Source: Dugong dugon
Taxonomy: Eukaryota; Chordata; Mammalia; Sirenia; Dugongidae
Direction of reading: 5' to 3'
Assembly: GCA_030035585.1 (NCBI GenBank)
Contig: CM057476.1
Span: 22,862,501 to 22,926,500, forward strand
Length of the DNA: 64,000 nucleotides
A program made the position numbers and the translations under genes. Positions 21,255-32,975 of this stretch are shown piece after piece (position 1 is the stretch's first letter; every line of letters starts with the position of its first letter). The notes under the pieces are model-generated. The model had not been told where the DNA came from, did no database searches, and saw only the letters and a list, made by a program, of their open reading frames with translations.

Positions 21255-24200
21255 TTAATAAATAAAACACCTCAGAGCATGCAAAATATTTGCTACCTGA
21301 AATGTATTCAACATACGATTTTTCATGTATTTTAATACCACAAATTTAAGGAAGGAGAATAAAAATGTGGGTTCTATGTGTTCAAGTCAGACTGCAGACA
21401 CTAGTAAGTCACCAAAAACAACCATGTGTGCTCAAGTCACATCTATGGATAACAGCAGACTTTAAATACTCATGCATACTGTCACATGCAGGAAAGTTTC
21501 ATAAGTAACAAGAATAGGGGCACATAAATAAGAAAAACCTGATTTTATACTAAATGAGCAACTCCCCTTTTTCTTCTACACTCTACTCCAGTTTTCTCCC
21601 CATGCAAGGGTCTAAAATGCTCCCTCCAGAGCTTGCCTCCTTTTCTAAAATGGCAGAATTGGCCCTCCTTTCCTCTTCATACATCAAAATATTCCAAGTT
21701 TTTATACTTTTTCAAGGCCCCCGCCACTGCTTTTAGTTTAACTTTCCTCATATATGAAGAGGATCTCTAACCACTTCTATTACTAGACATACCGAATATT
21801 CAATCTCACAAGCAAAGAATCGTACATTCAAGAGCTAGTCCAATTCCCTCATTTTACAGCCTAAGAAGGTTAACTCAACTACATTACAAAGTGGTGGCAA
21901 AGTCCGAATCAGAATCCATGTCTGTCCTCTAGCCCAGACTCCTACCACCATGTATCGGGCCTTTCTTTCTTCCTCTAAGATTACCTTCCTTTCTGTATGA
22001 GCGCTACTTCAGTTTTTCTTTCACAATTAAATGGTCTCCCTGCTACAGAACTTCAAGAGGAAAACAGAGTACATTTAAACGAAGATTACTGAGAGGCCAT
22101 CCTACACATGGAAGAAGAGCAAGAAATCTTGAAATCACTTTCAAATCCTCCCTAGCCCACTGATGCAATGTCTTACAGCAACTCATTTTCTTATAGCAAC
22201 TTCTTTCTCCTCTACCTTCTACCTGCCAGATAATTCTACCTCCCTTTACAATGCTTCTCCTATTATAAAATCCAAAATTCCACCAAATTCATGCTCAAAC
22301 AACGCATCAAACACACTCAGTGCTGTTAACCAACTCCTCAAATGGCCAAAAGTTACATCATGGGCACCAAGATCCAGAAGAGCATCAATCCAAAAAAAGC
22401 AGAAGAGCAGCAGCTAGGAAGTTTAATTAATAGACATGCATAGCTATTAAAGGCCCACAGTATTGTCACATTGCAGAGGGAATTTTATGTCATCATACCC
22501 TGCTACAGGTACCTCCTCAATTCACTCTGGGTGTGTATGAGGTGAGTGTGTATGTGTTTTATTTTTAAGCACCAGAACTTAGAAGTGGGATAATTTCTAC
22601 CTTTTAAGAACAAATGCCCTTTTCATAGGCTGAATGGAAGTACTGATCTTATATACACATTTTAAGTAAAATTGGCAGTAACACAGCAACAGTACAGCAA
22701 GTAATGAGTCTAAACCTAAAATCTATAATAAACTGGGGGAAACCTGGGCAAACATAGTCAGAGGGCGAAGACCTTCACGAAGACCCAAACTCTCCTACTG
22801 CTTACTTTTGACGTTTCCAGCACTGATGTCAGAGGTCTCTGCTGGTTATGTGTGAATGCTGGCAAAGTGTATTAAGTGTTAACAATAACCTCCTTCTGAG
22901 GCATGGGGAATGAAGATTTTGCTATACTGTAGTTAGACAACAGAAGAATGTGAAGAAATTCTAAGTAAAGATATTTCCAGTTATTATACTTCCATCTTTT
23001 TCCTAAGAGGCACTGATAGACCAGCCTGGAAATGGGAGTTTTGACATCTTCTTAAATACTAACGTTGATTTTACAAATTACTCCTGGTTCAAACTCAGCA
23101 TACATTTTTTGAAGATCACAATTCCGTCCACTTATGTATAGACTGTGGGGCTTTAGCCCTCACCCCACCCCCATCAAACTGTTCTCATTACAGGTTACCA
23201 CTAGGACTTTGTCGGGTAAGAGGGGGAGGGACTCATGCAGAGAGGACACAATTTACTGCTTTGCAAGGTGAGCATCTGACACTCAAAATCAATTTGTTCC
23301 AAGCACAGGTGCAGTAACCACCTAGGATTTTCATGCGACTTACTGGGATTTCAGAAGCAGATTGAGAGGTAGTCTATTAAATTACACAATAAAAATTGTT
23401 TTAAACTTTCATGAATTCCACGTGAACACTTACTTGTTTATAAGTTACCTAAGCATCAAAGAAATATACCTGTATATATGAAAAAATATAGTTTGGGGAC
23501 AGCACAGAATGGGAACAATCCACACTTTAAATGCTACAAATGAACTCTACAACAGAGGTTCTTTACCCTATGAATTGGAAACTTGATATTCAATGAATGT
23601 GTGTGGATTAAAGTAACAATGCATATGGCATCTAACCTCACATATACATTTTACTCAATGTGCTGTAAAATTAAAAGAGAATATATGATATCAGGCAGCT
23701 ACTTAAAATTTGATGGTAAGCCATTTTCTAAACTGCTAACTGAGTTGATTTAAGCTTACAAAATGATGCAAACTGGGTCATGCCACAAGATATATCAGCA
23801 CATCTGGGCTTCAATGGTTTAAATGTGTTTGACTTAGATACAATAGCCCTTAAAGAGGGCCTCTTGATCCCATATGTTTTATAGAAATACTTATCTGCTG
23901 AGGGAGGGGAGGTGGGAGAGAGAAACAGCAACATCAACTCTCTTATCTCCACCCAGGACCTGCTGCAGGAGAAGACATTGTTTCCTGGAGTTACCTCAGG
24001 TTTCAAGATGTTTAGCACTGTGATGAGATTAATTTATTTGTACAGAGAAGTCCCAGTCTCGCTCAATCTAAAATATTTTACAGTCACTGCAATGCCAAAA
24101 TACTTTTGCACAATCATTTTTCTGTGCAAAGCCATTATTTTGAGCTTCTTATTTTATTCAAGTGACATGCAGGCTCTATATCTTAGAGGGTTACAATAAT

Positions 24201-24390
24201 TTTGAGAGAACACTTTTATATGAGGAAATGGTCAAAAGTAAGAGAAGTGATTAAGTTTCCATAAACATTATTATCTCAATCATAATGGGGATCAGCAATT
24301 GCAGTAAACCTAGTCATACACCCACCATTCGAGACAATGATGACGTACAGCACACAGGCCTACTCACACAGAAATATATCATTTTAAAGT
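21255..24390. other. MTMR3 intron, mostly unique
   Basis: About 3.1 kb of intron with no exon. MIR-like text on the minus strand lies at about 21800-21960 (ccctcattttacagcctaag, gactcctaccaccatg). The rest is unassigned. Confidence 0.5.
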
Positions 24391-26250
24391 GGGCTTTGGG
24401 CAGGTGCCATGCACAGTGACAGAGGTGACAAGAAAAAGCCTCTGAAGCAGGCCAAGGAAATGGATGAGGAAGAGAAGGCTTTCTAACAGAAACAAAAAAT
24501 GGAGCATAAGAAACTCAAGGAGATACCATCCCACCCCAATGAGGCTAGCCTTAATCCAAAAAACACAAAATAATAAATGCTGGCAAGGTTGTAGAGAGAC
24601 TGGAACACTTATACACTGTTGGTGGGAAAATAAAATGGTACAACCACTTTGGAAATTGATTTGGCTCTTCCTTAAAAAGCTAGAAACAGAAGTACCATAC
24701 AATCCAGCTATCCCACTCCTTGGAATATATCCTAAAGAAATAAGAGCCATCACACGAATAGATATATGCACACCCATGTTCACTGCAGCACTGTTCACAA
24801 TAGCAAAATGATGGAAACAACCTAAGTGCCCATCAACGGACGAATGGATAAATAAATCATGGTATATCCACACAATGGAATATTATGCAATGATAAAGAA
24901 CAACAATGAAGCTGTGAAACATCGTACAACATGGTGGAAGCTGGAACTTATTATGCTGAGTGAATTTAGTCAGTTACAGAAGGACAAATACTGTATAAGA
25001 CCACTATTATAAGAACTCAAGAAAAGGTTTAAACACAGAAGAAAACATTCTTTGATGGTTACGGGAGTGGAGAGGGATGGTGAGGGTTATTCACTAACTA
25101 GATAGTAGACAAGAATCATCTCAGGCAAAGGGAAGGACAGCACACACTACAGGCAAAGTCAGCACGACTGCACTAAACCAAAGCTAAGAAGTTTCCTGAA
25201 TACAATCAAATACTTTGAGAGACAGAGTAGCAGGGGTAGGGGTCTGGGGACCATGCTTTCAGGGGAATCTGGGTCAACTGGCATAACAAAGCTTATTAAG
25301 GAAATGTTCTGCATCCTACTTTGGTGAGTAGCATCTGGGGTCTTAAAAGCTTGCAAGTGGCCATCTAAGATGCAGCATTTGGTCCCAACCACCTGGAATA
25401 AAGGAGAATGAAAAACACCAAAGATGCAAGGAAAGTACTAGCCCAAGAGACAGAAAGGGCCACATAAACCAGAGACTTCATCAGCCTGAGACCAGAAGAA
25501 CTAGATGGTGCCCAGCTACCACCAATGACTGTCCTGACAGGAAACAACAGAGAGTCCCTGATGGAGCAGCAGAAAGATGGGGTGTAGAACTCAAATTCTA
25601 GTAAGACCACCAGACTTAATGGTCTGAGACTGGAGGTACCCAAGAAAGCATGGCCTCTCGACTCTCCATCAGCCTAGAACTAAAACAATTTCCAAGGCCA
25701 ACTCTTCAGACAGGGACTGGACTGGACTGTGGGACATAAAGTGATAACTCGTGAAGAGTGTGCCTCTTAGTCAAGTAGATATAAGAGACCAAAGGGGCAG
25801 TTTCTGTCCAGAGGTGAGATGGGAAGGCACAGAGGGTTAAGAGCTGGTTGAATGTCATGGGGAATCAGGGGCAGGAAGGAGGAGTGTGCTGTCGCAGAAT
25901 GAGGTAAGCAATTAGGATCACATAACAATGTTTATATAAAATTTTGTATGGGAAACTAACTTGAAATGTAAACTTCATTTAACTACAACAATGAAAAAAT
26001 TAAAAAAAAAGAAACTCAAGGAGCTAAAAGCAAAGGTCACGAGGAATTACCCCTGGCCACAGGTGGTATCAAGAATCCTGGCAAAAAAGTACGTTGTTCT
26101 TTGTGACTGAGGCAATGGTGACTTTTGATTGCCATTCCTGTTTAAACAACTGGATTCCCTGCTATAATATCTGTTGCCACCCATAGCTAGAATGAAGCAT
26201 CATCTTGGAGCCTATTGTACATTTAAGAATAAACTTTTATACAAAAAATA
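24391..26250 (+). pseudogene. TMA7: TMA7 processed pseudogene, split by an L1
   Basis: This is an intronless copy of the mRNA for TMA7 (translation machinery associated 7, also called CCDC72), a small lysine-rich protein. The left half, from the ATG at 24409, reads roughly M..DRGDKKKPLKQAKEMDEEEKAF, then a stop where the parent has lysine, then QKQKMEHKKLKE. The four residues QPKK of the parent are absent. The right half resumes at 26024 with LKAKV, followed by a 3'UTR that matches my memory of the TMA7 3'UTR, an AATAAA at 26228-26233 and a short A-rich tail. No introns plus an A tail mark it as an LINE-mediated retrocopy. The interval 24523-26009 is a later L1 insertion and does not belong to it. 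It cannot make a working protein. Confidence 0.88.
24523..26009 (+). mobile_element. L1 LINE 3' end inserted in the TMA7 pseudogene
   Basis: A 5'-truncated L1 holding only the C-terminal end of ORF2 (ALIQKTQNNKCWQGCRETGT, then PYNPAIPLLGIYPKE) and the 3'UTR, with a terminal A run. It is flanked by the exact 14-base duplication agaaactcaaggag (24509-24522 and 26010-26023), which is TMA7 coding sequence. Confidence 0.95.
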
Positions 26251-28380
26251 ATCATATAATGGTTTATCTTCTCTGTAGTTCTTCTCATTCAGTCATTCCT
26301 ATCTTGGCTATGAGGTTAGAGTAAATCCAGCCCAGAATAGTACCAGAGTCTGCTCTTCAGTCTTTGTTATGCCCTGAATTCTATACCACTTGGAATTAAA
26401 CTAAGGTATTTGGGGAAAAAAAGAAAAAAACCTTTAAACCCAAAATGGGGAAAATAATCTAATGTCCATTTCCAACCGATATTAACTTCAATTCACTTAA
26501 AATTTACTGAGTATCATGGCACCAGGAGACATGCTGGATCCTGAAGACACAAGTAAGAATAACCAAAAAATTACAAGGTATCTAGTAAATCTTGTAAAGG
26601 TAAATTCAAGACATAGAAGAAACCAGAGGAGAGTGTAATTAACTGTCAGGGAGGAAACTGGGACTGAGAAAGGCTTCACAGAGGGAGTTACCACCTGAAC
26701 TGGGTTTTGGAGAATGAAGATAAGCTCACTGGGCAGGAGAGGAGAGAATAAAGACGTGTGGGGCATGGTTGAATATTCCGAGGCTGGTTTTACTAATACT
26801 AAGGACAGAAAAAGAAATACAAAGCAGCAGACGGAAAAGCTGGCAGGGACCAAGGATCACAAACAACCTTGACACCATGCTAAGTAATTTCATTTTCATC
26901 TTAGAAGTAATAAACACTGAAGAGCTTCACTGAGCCAGGGAATGACATGATCAAATTCATGCTTCCTTCCCAACAGATGTTACTCCCAAATAGATAGAAA
27001 AATAAGTTTCTGAAATACTTCGTCATAAACTGATAAGCTGAGAAATAGAAGACTATTTGGAGAAATGCAAGTATATGAAACTTTATCAGCAACACGTGCA
27101 ATTTAATTACAATTTCATTGATTACAGCCATTTAAACATTGAAAGAACACAAAATTAAATTGGGCAGCTCGACTAATTATTACTATCATTAATTTCACAG
27201 TAGCTAGTGGGGAATTGCTGGGATTTTATAGGTGTTTCCACCCTCTTCCCATTCATCACTATTACTCAATTCCAAATGGACCCTTCTGGACCTAGCTATA
27301 TGGTATAAAAGAACAGCATGCCTCTTTCCTTGGTAAATCTGGTGTGTATTTTTAGCTGGTTGACAGAAAACTGATTTAACACCTACCTGAGTCAGCTGAA
27401 CAAGACGTATGATCACAGCCCAACACAGAAGCTAAAGGGAGTTCTAGCCAGAATGGCTCCTGGACGTAAATGCTTAACAAAGATCAACTGCAGTCACTTA
27501 AATCTTTTGACAAATGAAAGAATGTGACTGAGGAGTTTGGGTAACTTTTGGACTGCTGAGTATAATGAACATAAGTGACAGATTTCAAAGAATCCCAAAA
27601 GGAACCTAAAAACACACACAATCTGAATGGAGTCCTGAGCTGTCATAAGGCATCATAACATACTCTTCTATGCTAGGACTGAAGTGCAGAGAGCCACAAT
27701 ATTGGCAGATGAAGAAGAAAGCATTCATTTGGTGGAAGCACATGAACTGTCTTTTGTGGTTTCATGGAAGACTATTAATGACAGCAGCGCACTGCAAGAA
27801 CCAGTTCACTGAGAGTGCCTTCATAACTGAAAAGAGTAAAGGCACTCTTGAGAACTGACAGTCTCCCTTTCCTTCAGTAATGTATAGTCCATTAGGCAAA
27901 TATACATTGTATTTAACATCTATACTCATACCACTAAGGAGCCATTAGAGCAACTTCATCCTATAATGAGAGTCAGCTTTGCGCTCAAGGCACATCTCAT
28001 TATTTGACATTAAGGCCCAGGATATCATCTCAACTGAGGCAGCTCGTAACTACTAAAGACTGAGAAACCAAAGTCTATACAGCCTTTGGACCCTTATAAA
28101 GCTTAATGATACAGCATTACCTAGTGCAAATCGTTCAGTGTTACTAAACAATGGACACCTTACATACCAACTGACAACTACATGCATCATTTTAAATCAA
28201 GCATAAGAGTTGCTTGCTAATCTAGTGTCCCATAAATGTTAAAATTTTTAAAAAAGAAGAGCATACAGTGCTTTAATACACAACCCTGTATGACTCACTT
28301 CTCTTTGAGAACATTAACACCAATTTTTCTACTTTCTTTCTCCAACTACCTTAGTGGGAGAACAGCTGGTAATTGCTTAC
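26251..28380. other. MTMR3 intron, no recognised gene
   Basis: Unique intron sequence. At about 26660-26950 it carries text typical of a widespread old mammalian repeat (gagggagttaccacctgaac, gggaatgacatgatcaaat) whose family I cannot name. Confidence 0.4.
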
Positions 28381-28497
28381 ATTTACAAGAGACTCCTTGA
28401 ACTTGATGTGAAGTCTGTAATTAGAAAGGGCAATGATGGCATCCTCAGCACGGCCCACATACTCTGTGCTCTCTCCATGAAGTTCAAGGAAAGGAAC
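28381..28497 (-). CDS. MTMR3: MTMR3 coding exon, residues 32-70 (PH-GRAM)
   Basis: The exon has 117 bases and 39 codons, from VPFLELHGESTEYVG to KFKESLVN, phase 0 at both ends. The acceptor is CATTTTGAAG and the donor is AAT|GTAAGC. It encodes the first strands of the PH-GRAM domain, which binds phosphoinositides and helps place the phosphatase on membranes. The motif ALSNYRLHIKF is a family signature shared with MTMR4, but the neighbouring FLELHGESTEYV is specific to MTMR3. No stop or frameshift is present. Codon positions look normal for a constrained exon. Confidence 0.97.
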
Positions 28498-28897
28498 CTT
28501 CAAAATGAAGAAGAAACCCTTCAGAGTTCTGAAGCAGTAAAGCACTCTTCAAACACAGGTCAGATGAATGGGTGATAAATCCTCTGTTACTCAAGCTTTT
28601 ATAACACAGTGTATAAGTGGGTAAGAAACCTAAACAGGATATGTTCACACCCACTGAATTCAAATATACTTAATTATTCAAATTTTACTAAAGGAATGAT
28701 ACACAGGAGACCATTTCAAACACTGAATTCTCAGGAAATAGTCTTTCTAAATTGAGGGATGTCTTCCAGTATGCATTTATACTATGTGTTTGGTTTAAGA
28801 AAAAATACATAGGGCATTATTACTTCAATTCATTGCCTCTTCTACATTGTTACTATAATGTTAAATACTTATTGTACAGTCAAGAACCTACAATTAC
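28498..28897. other. Short MTMR3 intron
   Basis: A 400-base intron between two coding exons, from donor CAG|GTAATTG at 28897 to acceptor TTTTGAAG at 28498. No repeat is seen in it. Confidence 0.8.
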
Positions 28898-28987
28898 CTG
28901 AAGATTCTCATCCTCCCGGATCAGCTGCTTCCTGGGAAAGATCTGATTTGCCTGGATGCACTCAAGGCTATGCCGAGTCTCTTCATC
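28898..28987 (-). CDS. MTMR3: MTMR3 coding exon, residues 2-31
   Basis: The exon has 90 bases and 30 whole codons, starting DEETRHSLECIQANQIF and ending REDENLQ. The acceptor is GGGTTTTTCAG and the donor is CAG|GTAATTG. This is the acidic, poorly structured N-terminus that leads into the PH-GRAM domain. MTMR3 dephosphorylates PtdIns3P and PtdIns(3,5)P2 at the D3 position on endosomal and autophagic membranes. From memory, the sequence matches human MTMR3 and differs clearly from its paralogue MTMR4, whose N-terminus begins MGEEGPP. The intron before it is about 20.7 kb and holds most of the large transposons in this window. The intron after it is only 400 bases. Confidence 0.97.
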
Positions 28988-29165
28988 CTGAAAAACCCAA
29001 AACCTTTCAGAAATTTCCAAGCTCCTACTCATCCATATTTGCTCTTCCTGCCATGTCTATTAGCAAAATCACAAAGTGACACCAGTGAGCATGGTGATAA
29101 GGAGAAAATAATCATTCCCAAAAGTGTTCCATCATATATTATTAGGCATCTCTAATCAGAGAACA

Positions 29166-29367
29166 GAGCCCCTGGGTGGTGGAAATGGTTAACGCATTTG
29201 GCTGCAAACCGAAAGACTGGAGGTTTGTGTCCACCCAGAGGTGCCTCAAAAGAAAGGTATGGAAACTTACTTCTGAAAAATTAGTCATTGAAAATCCTAT
29301 GGAGCACAGTTCTACTCTGACACACATGGGGTTGTCACGAGTGGGAGTTGACTAAACAGTAACTGTT
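29166..29367 (+). repeat. AfroSINE, long subtype, exact target duplication
   Basis: Head cccctgggtggtggaaatgg, middle acttctgaaaaattagtcat and gaaaatcctatggagcac, degraded tail. It is flanked by taatcagagaaca at 29153-29165 and again at 29368-29380. Confidence 0.93.
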
Positions 29368-29380
29368 TAATCAGAGAACA

Positions 29381-30224
29381 TACAGGTGCAAAAAATGTCA
29401 ACAAGGTTAAGAAAATTTCTATTAGGCACTAATAGGTTGTCAGTACATTTCTTCTAAAAGAAACCAAAATATAGTATTTTTTTCTCTTTTCAATCTTAAA
29501 TTCTTATTTTTGAGACATAAATATCAAATTATTTAAGAATGAAATATGTGACGTCTGGCATTTGCTTCAAAATAATCAGTGAGGAGTAAGGAGGAAGTGA
29601 ATGGGGGTATAAAGAAACATGATTGTCCATGAATTGACAACTGATGAAACTGGCTATGTGGGGGGTTCATTATACCATTATGTCTACTCTGATGTGAAAT
29701 TATGCAAAATTTCCATAACAGAGAGCTTTTTAAAAGTTTTTAAGGAAACATAATCTTAAAAATTCAGTTTCTCAAAGTGAAAACGTGTGAACCACTACTC
29801 CTACTTTAATCTTCCTTATATTACAACTACTTCGTGTTAAAACAACATCAAAAGAGGAAGAAATAAATTCCAACTTAAATGGCACTTGAATAGAAGTATA
29901 ATTTATATAAAAAGTAATCTTTTTAAATTATAAACTTTTACAGTATAGGAAGAGAAATGTAATCTATCAGAAAGCCTGATAGTAAATTATGATGGAACTT
30001 GCTTACACAGCAATTGTAAAAAGAGTAAAACCCGTGTCACACTCAACTGAAAGCACTAAGAATTATAACCTCTACTTACTGGCCACTTCTGCATATGCTA
30101 CTTACCACAATTCCAATGATTCTGTAAACCTCCTAAAAAAGAAAAAAAAAATCCTGCCTATAGATAGCACTTAAGGTTTAATCCAACAGCAATCTTAACC
30201 ATAAAATGATAATACTGTACTTCT
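29381..30224. other. MTMR3 intron with old LINE-like tail
   Basis: AT-rich intron. Around 29600-29750 the order of gggggttcattataccatta and aaatttccataaca resembles an old L1M 3' end. Nothing else is recognised. Confidence 0.4.
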
Positions 30225-30423
30225 GTGGTTTTCAAAGTGAGGTCTGCAGAATCTGAGACCCTTTCAGGCGGCCTGTAGGGTCAAAATCATTTTCACAGTA
30301 ATATTACATTATTTGCTCTTTCACTGTGTGCACATTTGTACTAGTGGTACAAAAAGAATTGATGGGTAAAATTGCTGGTACCTTAGCACCATCAAGGCAG
30401 TAACACTCATTTCACTTAAGAAA

Positions 30424-32197
30424 GTAGAGTAGCTAACGTAAAAGGAAGAAATGATGAACTAAAAGAGGTGAACAGACGATTTCAAAGGGCAGCTCAAGTA
30501 TTATAATGACATATGCAAACATTTCTCAAGCTGAAAGAACTGAAGAAAAATTCAAGCCTCAAGCCGCAACAGTGAAGGATTCTACAGGGAAAATACTAAA
30601 CGACACAGGAAGCATCAAAAGAAGATGGAAGGAATACACAAAGTCACTGTACCAAAAAGAACTGGTCGATATTCAACCATTTCAGGAGGTAGCATATGAT
30701 TCGGATCTGATGGTACTGAAGGAAGAGGTCCAAGCTGCACTGAAGGAACTGGAAAATAACAAGTCCCCAGGAACTGATGGAATACCAATTGAGATGTTTC
30801 AACAAATGGATGCAGCGCTTGGAAGTGCTAACTTGTCTATGCCAAGAAATTTGGAAGACAGCTACCTGGCCAACCGACTGGAAAAGATCCATATATGTAC
30901 CCATTCCAAAGAAAGGTGGCCCAAGAGAATGCGGAAATTATTGAAAAATATCATTAATATCACACACAAGCAAAATTTTGTTGAAGATCATTCAAAGTGG
31001 CAGCAGCAGTACGTTGACAGGGAACTGCCAGAAATTCAAGCTGGATTCAGAAGAGGACGTGGAACCAGGGATATCACTGCTGATGTCAGATGGATCCTGG
31101 CTGAAAGCAGAGAATACCAGAAAGATGTTTACCTGTGTTTTATTGACTGTGCAAAGGCATTCAACCACGTGGATCACAACAAATTATGGATTACACTGCA
31201 AGGAATGCGGATTCCAGAACACTTAACTGTTGCTCACAGAGAACGTGTACTTAGACCAAAAGGCAGTCGTTCAAACAGAACAAGGGGATACTGCATGGTT
31301 TAAAATTAGAAAAGGTGCACATCAGGGTTGTATCAATTCACCACACTTATTTAATCTGTATGCTGAGCAAATAATCTGAGAAGCTGGACTATATGAAGAA
31401 GAATGGGGCATCAGGATTAGAAGAAGATTCATTAACAACCTCCATTATGCAGATGACACAATCTTGCTTACTGAAAGTAAAGACGACTTGAAACGCTGAA
31501 GATCAAAGACCACAGCCTTCAGTATGAATTACACCTCAACCTAAAGAAGACAAAAATCTTCTCAACTGAACCAATAAGCAACATCACGATAAATGGAGAA
31601 AAGATTGAAGTTGTCAAGGATTTCATTTTACTTGAATCCACAATCAACGCCCATGGCAGCAACAGTCAAGAAATCGAAAGATGCACACTGCATTGGGCAA
31701 ATCTGTTATGAAAGATCTCTTTAAAGTGTTAAAAAGCAAAGATGTCACTTTAAAGACTAAAGTGTGCCTGACCCAAGCCATATTTTCAATCATCCATATG
31801 CATGTGAAAGCTGGACAATAAATAAGGAAGATCAAAGGAGAATCGATGCATTGAATTACGGTGTTGATGAAAAATATCGAATATACCATGGACTACCAGA
31901 AGAACAAATACAGCCAGAATGTTCCTTGGAAGCGAAGATGGTGAGACTTCGTGCCATGTACTTTGGACATGTTATCAGGAGGGATCAGTCCCTGGAGAAG
32001 GACATCAGATTTGGTAGAGGATCAGCGAAAAAGAGGAAGACCCTCAACGAGATGGACTGACACAGTGGCTGCAACAATGGGCTCAAGCATAACAACAATT
32101 GTGAGGATGGCCCACGTCAGGGCAGCAGTGTTTCGTTCTATTGTACGTAGGGTCACTATGAGTCGGAACTGACTTAACAGCACCTGACAACAACAAC
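30424..32197 (+). mobile_element. RTE-clade LINE, 5'-truncated
   Basis: The encoded text is RTE/BovB-like: ELENNKSPGTDGIPIEMFQ (RT block), QAGFRRGRGTRDI, CFIDCAKAFNHVDHNKLW, and a YADD catalytic box at about 31447 in HYADDTILLTES. Downstream is the characteristic CESWTINKEDQRRIDA segment and the C-terminus GRPSTRWTDTVA. The 3' tail reads ggtcactatgagtcggaac and ends in an AACAAC run. The frame shifts several times, so the copy is inactive. It is the best-preserved RTE in the window and resembles the elephant RTE1 type. Confidence 0.92.
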
Positions 32198-32199
32198 AT

Positions 32200-32660
32200 A
32201 GAAGAATCCTAATCAAAAGGGGCAATATGTAGAACAGAATTTCAAACTCTCATAGAATCTAGACTTCCTGGAGCCATGGAGGCTGGATGAACCACTGAAA
32301 CTACTGCCCTGAGATAATCTTCACACCAAAAATATCCCCTGAAGTCTTCTTAAAACCAAACAATAGTTTAGCTTAACTAGTAAAGAAGTATCTGCCTTGA
32401 GCATCATGCTCTTTTAAGATGTATCTGTATGGCATCAAACTGAAAACAGCAACTCAAAAGATTAGACAGGAAACTTAGGGGACAGTTAAGTTTATGTTAA
32501 TCAGAGAGGAACAACTCAGAAAAGAAGGGTGAGAACGGATGCACAATTCAAAGAATGTAATCAGTGTCACTGAATTATACATGCTGAAACTGTAGAGTTG
32601 GTGTATGTTCTCCTGTGTATATTCTCAACAACTACAAAAAACAAATCATTTTTTAAAATA
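32200..32660 (+). repeat. L1 LINE 3'UTR tail
   Basis: Non-coding L1 3' end of an older subfamily: cctggagccatggaggctgg, ctgaagtcttcttaaaacca, gtcactgaattatacatgct and a terminal acaactac run. The left edge is approximate. Confidence 0.65.
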
Positions 32661-32788
32661 CACAGAAAAATATGCTGCATACTGAAGTATTATGGTTGTC
32701 TCAAGGCAAAGCACTTGTGCAATTGTTTCAGCTGCAAGCTTTTAAACTAGACACTTTTTTTCATTAAACACCATTTTAATAAAAAGAG

Positions 32789-32975
32789 GGAGCCTTGGTG
32801 GCGCAGTGGTTAAAGCAGGTGACTGCTCATCAAAAGGTCAGCAGTTCAAAACCACCAGTACCTCCAGGGGAGAAAGATGTGGCAGTCTGTTTCCACAGAG
32901 ATTCACAGCCTTGCAAACCCTATGGGGTCACTATGAGTTGGAATCGACTCTATAGCAGTAGGTTTTTGGTTTAAT
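32789..32975 (+). repeat. AfroSINE
   Basis: Head gccttggtggcgcagtggtt, B-box ggtcagcagttcaaaacc, middle cagtctgtttccacagag, tail gggtcactatgagttggaat. Flanks tttaataaaaaga and tttaattaaaaga look like a target duplication with one difference. Confidence 0.93.

Noticed and set aside
26891-26950. Shared phrase with 63180-63230 as a local duplication
   Set aside because: It is short and typical of a widespread old mammalian repeat rather than a specific duplication.
28858-29155. Plus-strand open frames across the MTMR3 exon at 28898-28987
   Set aside because: They are shadows of the minus-strand coding exon.
30506-31303. A 265-residue frame as a host gene
   Set aside because: Its motifs (KSPGTDGIP, FIDCAKAF, then YADD downstream) are RTE reverse transcriptase, and the frame breaks before the end.
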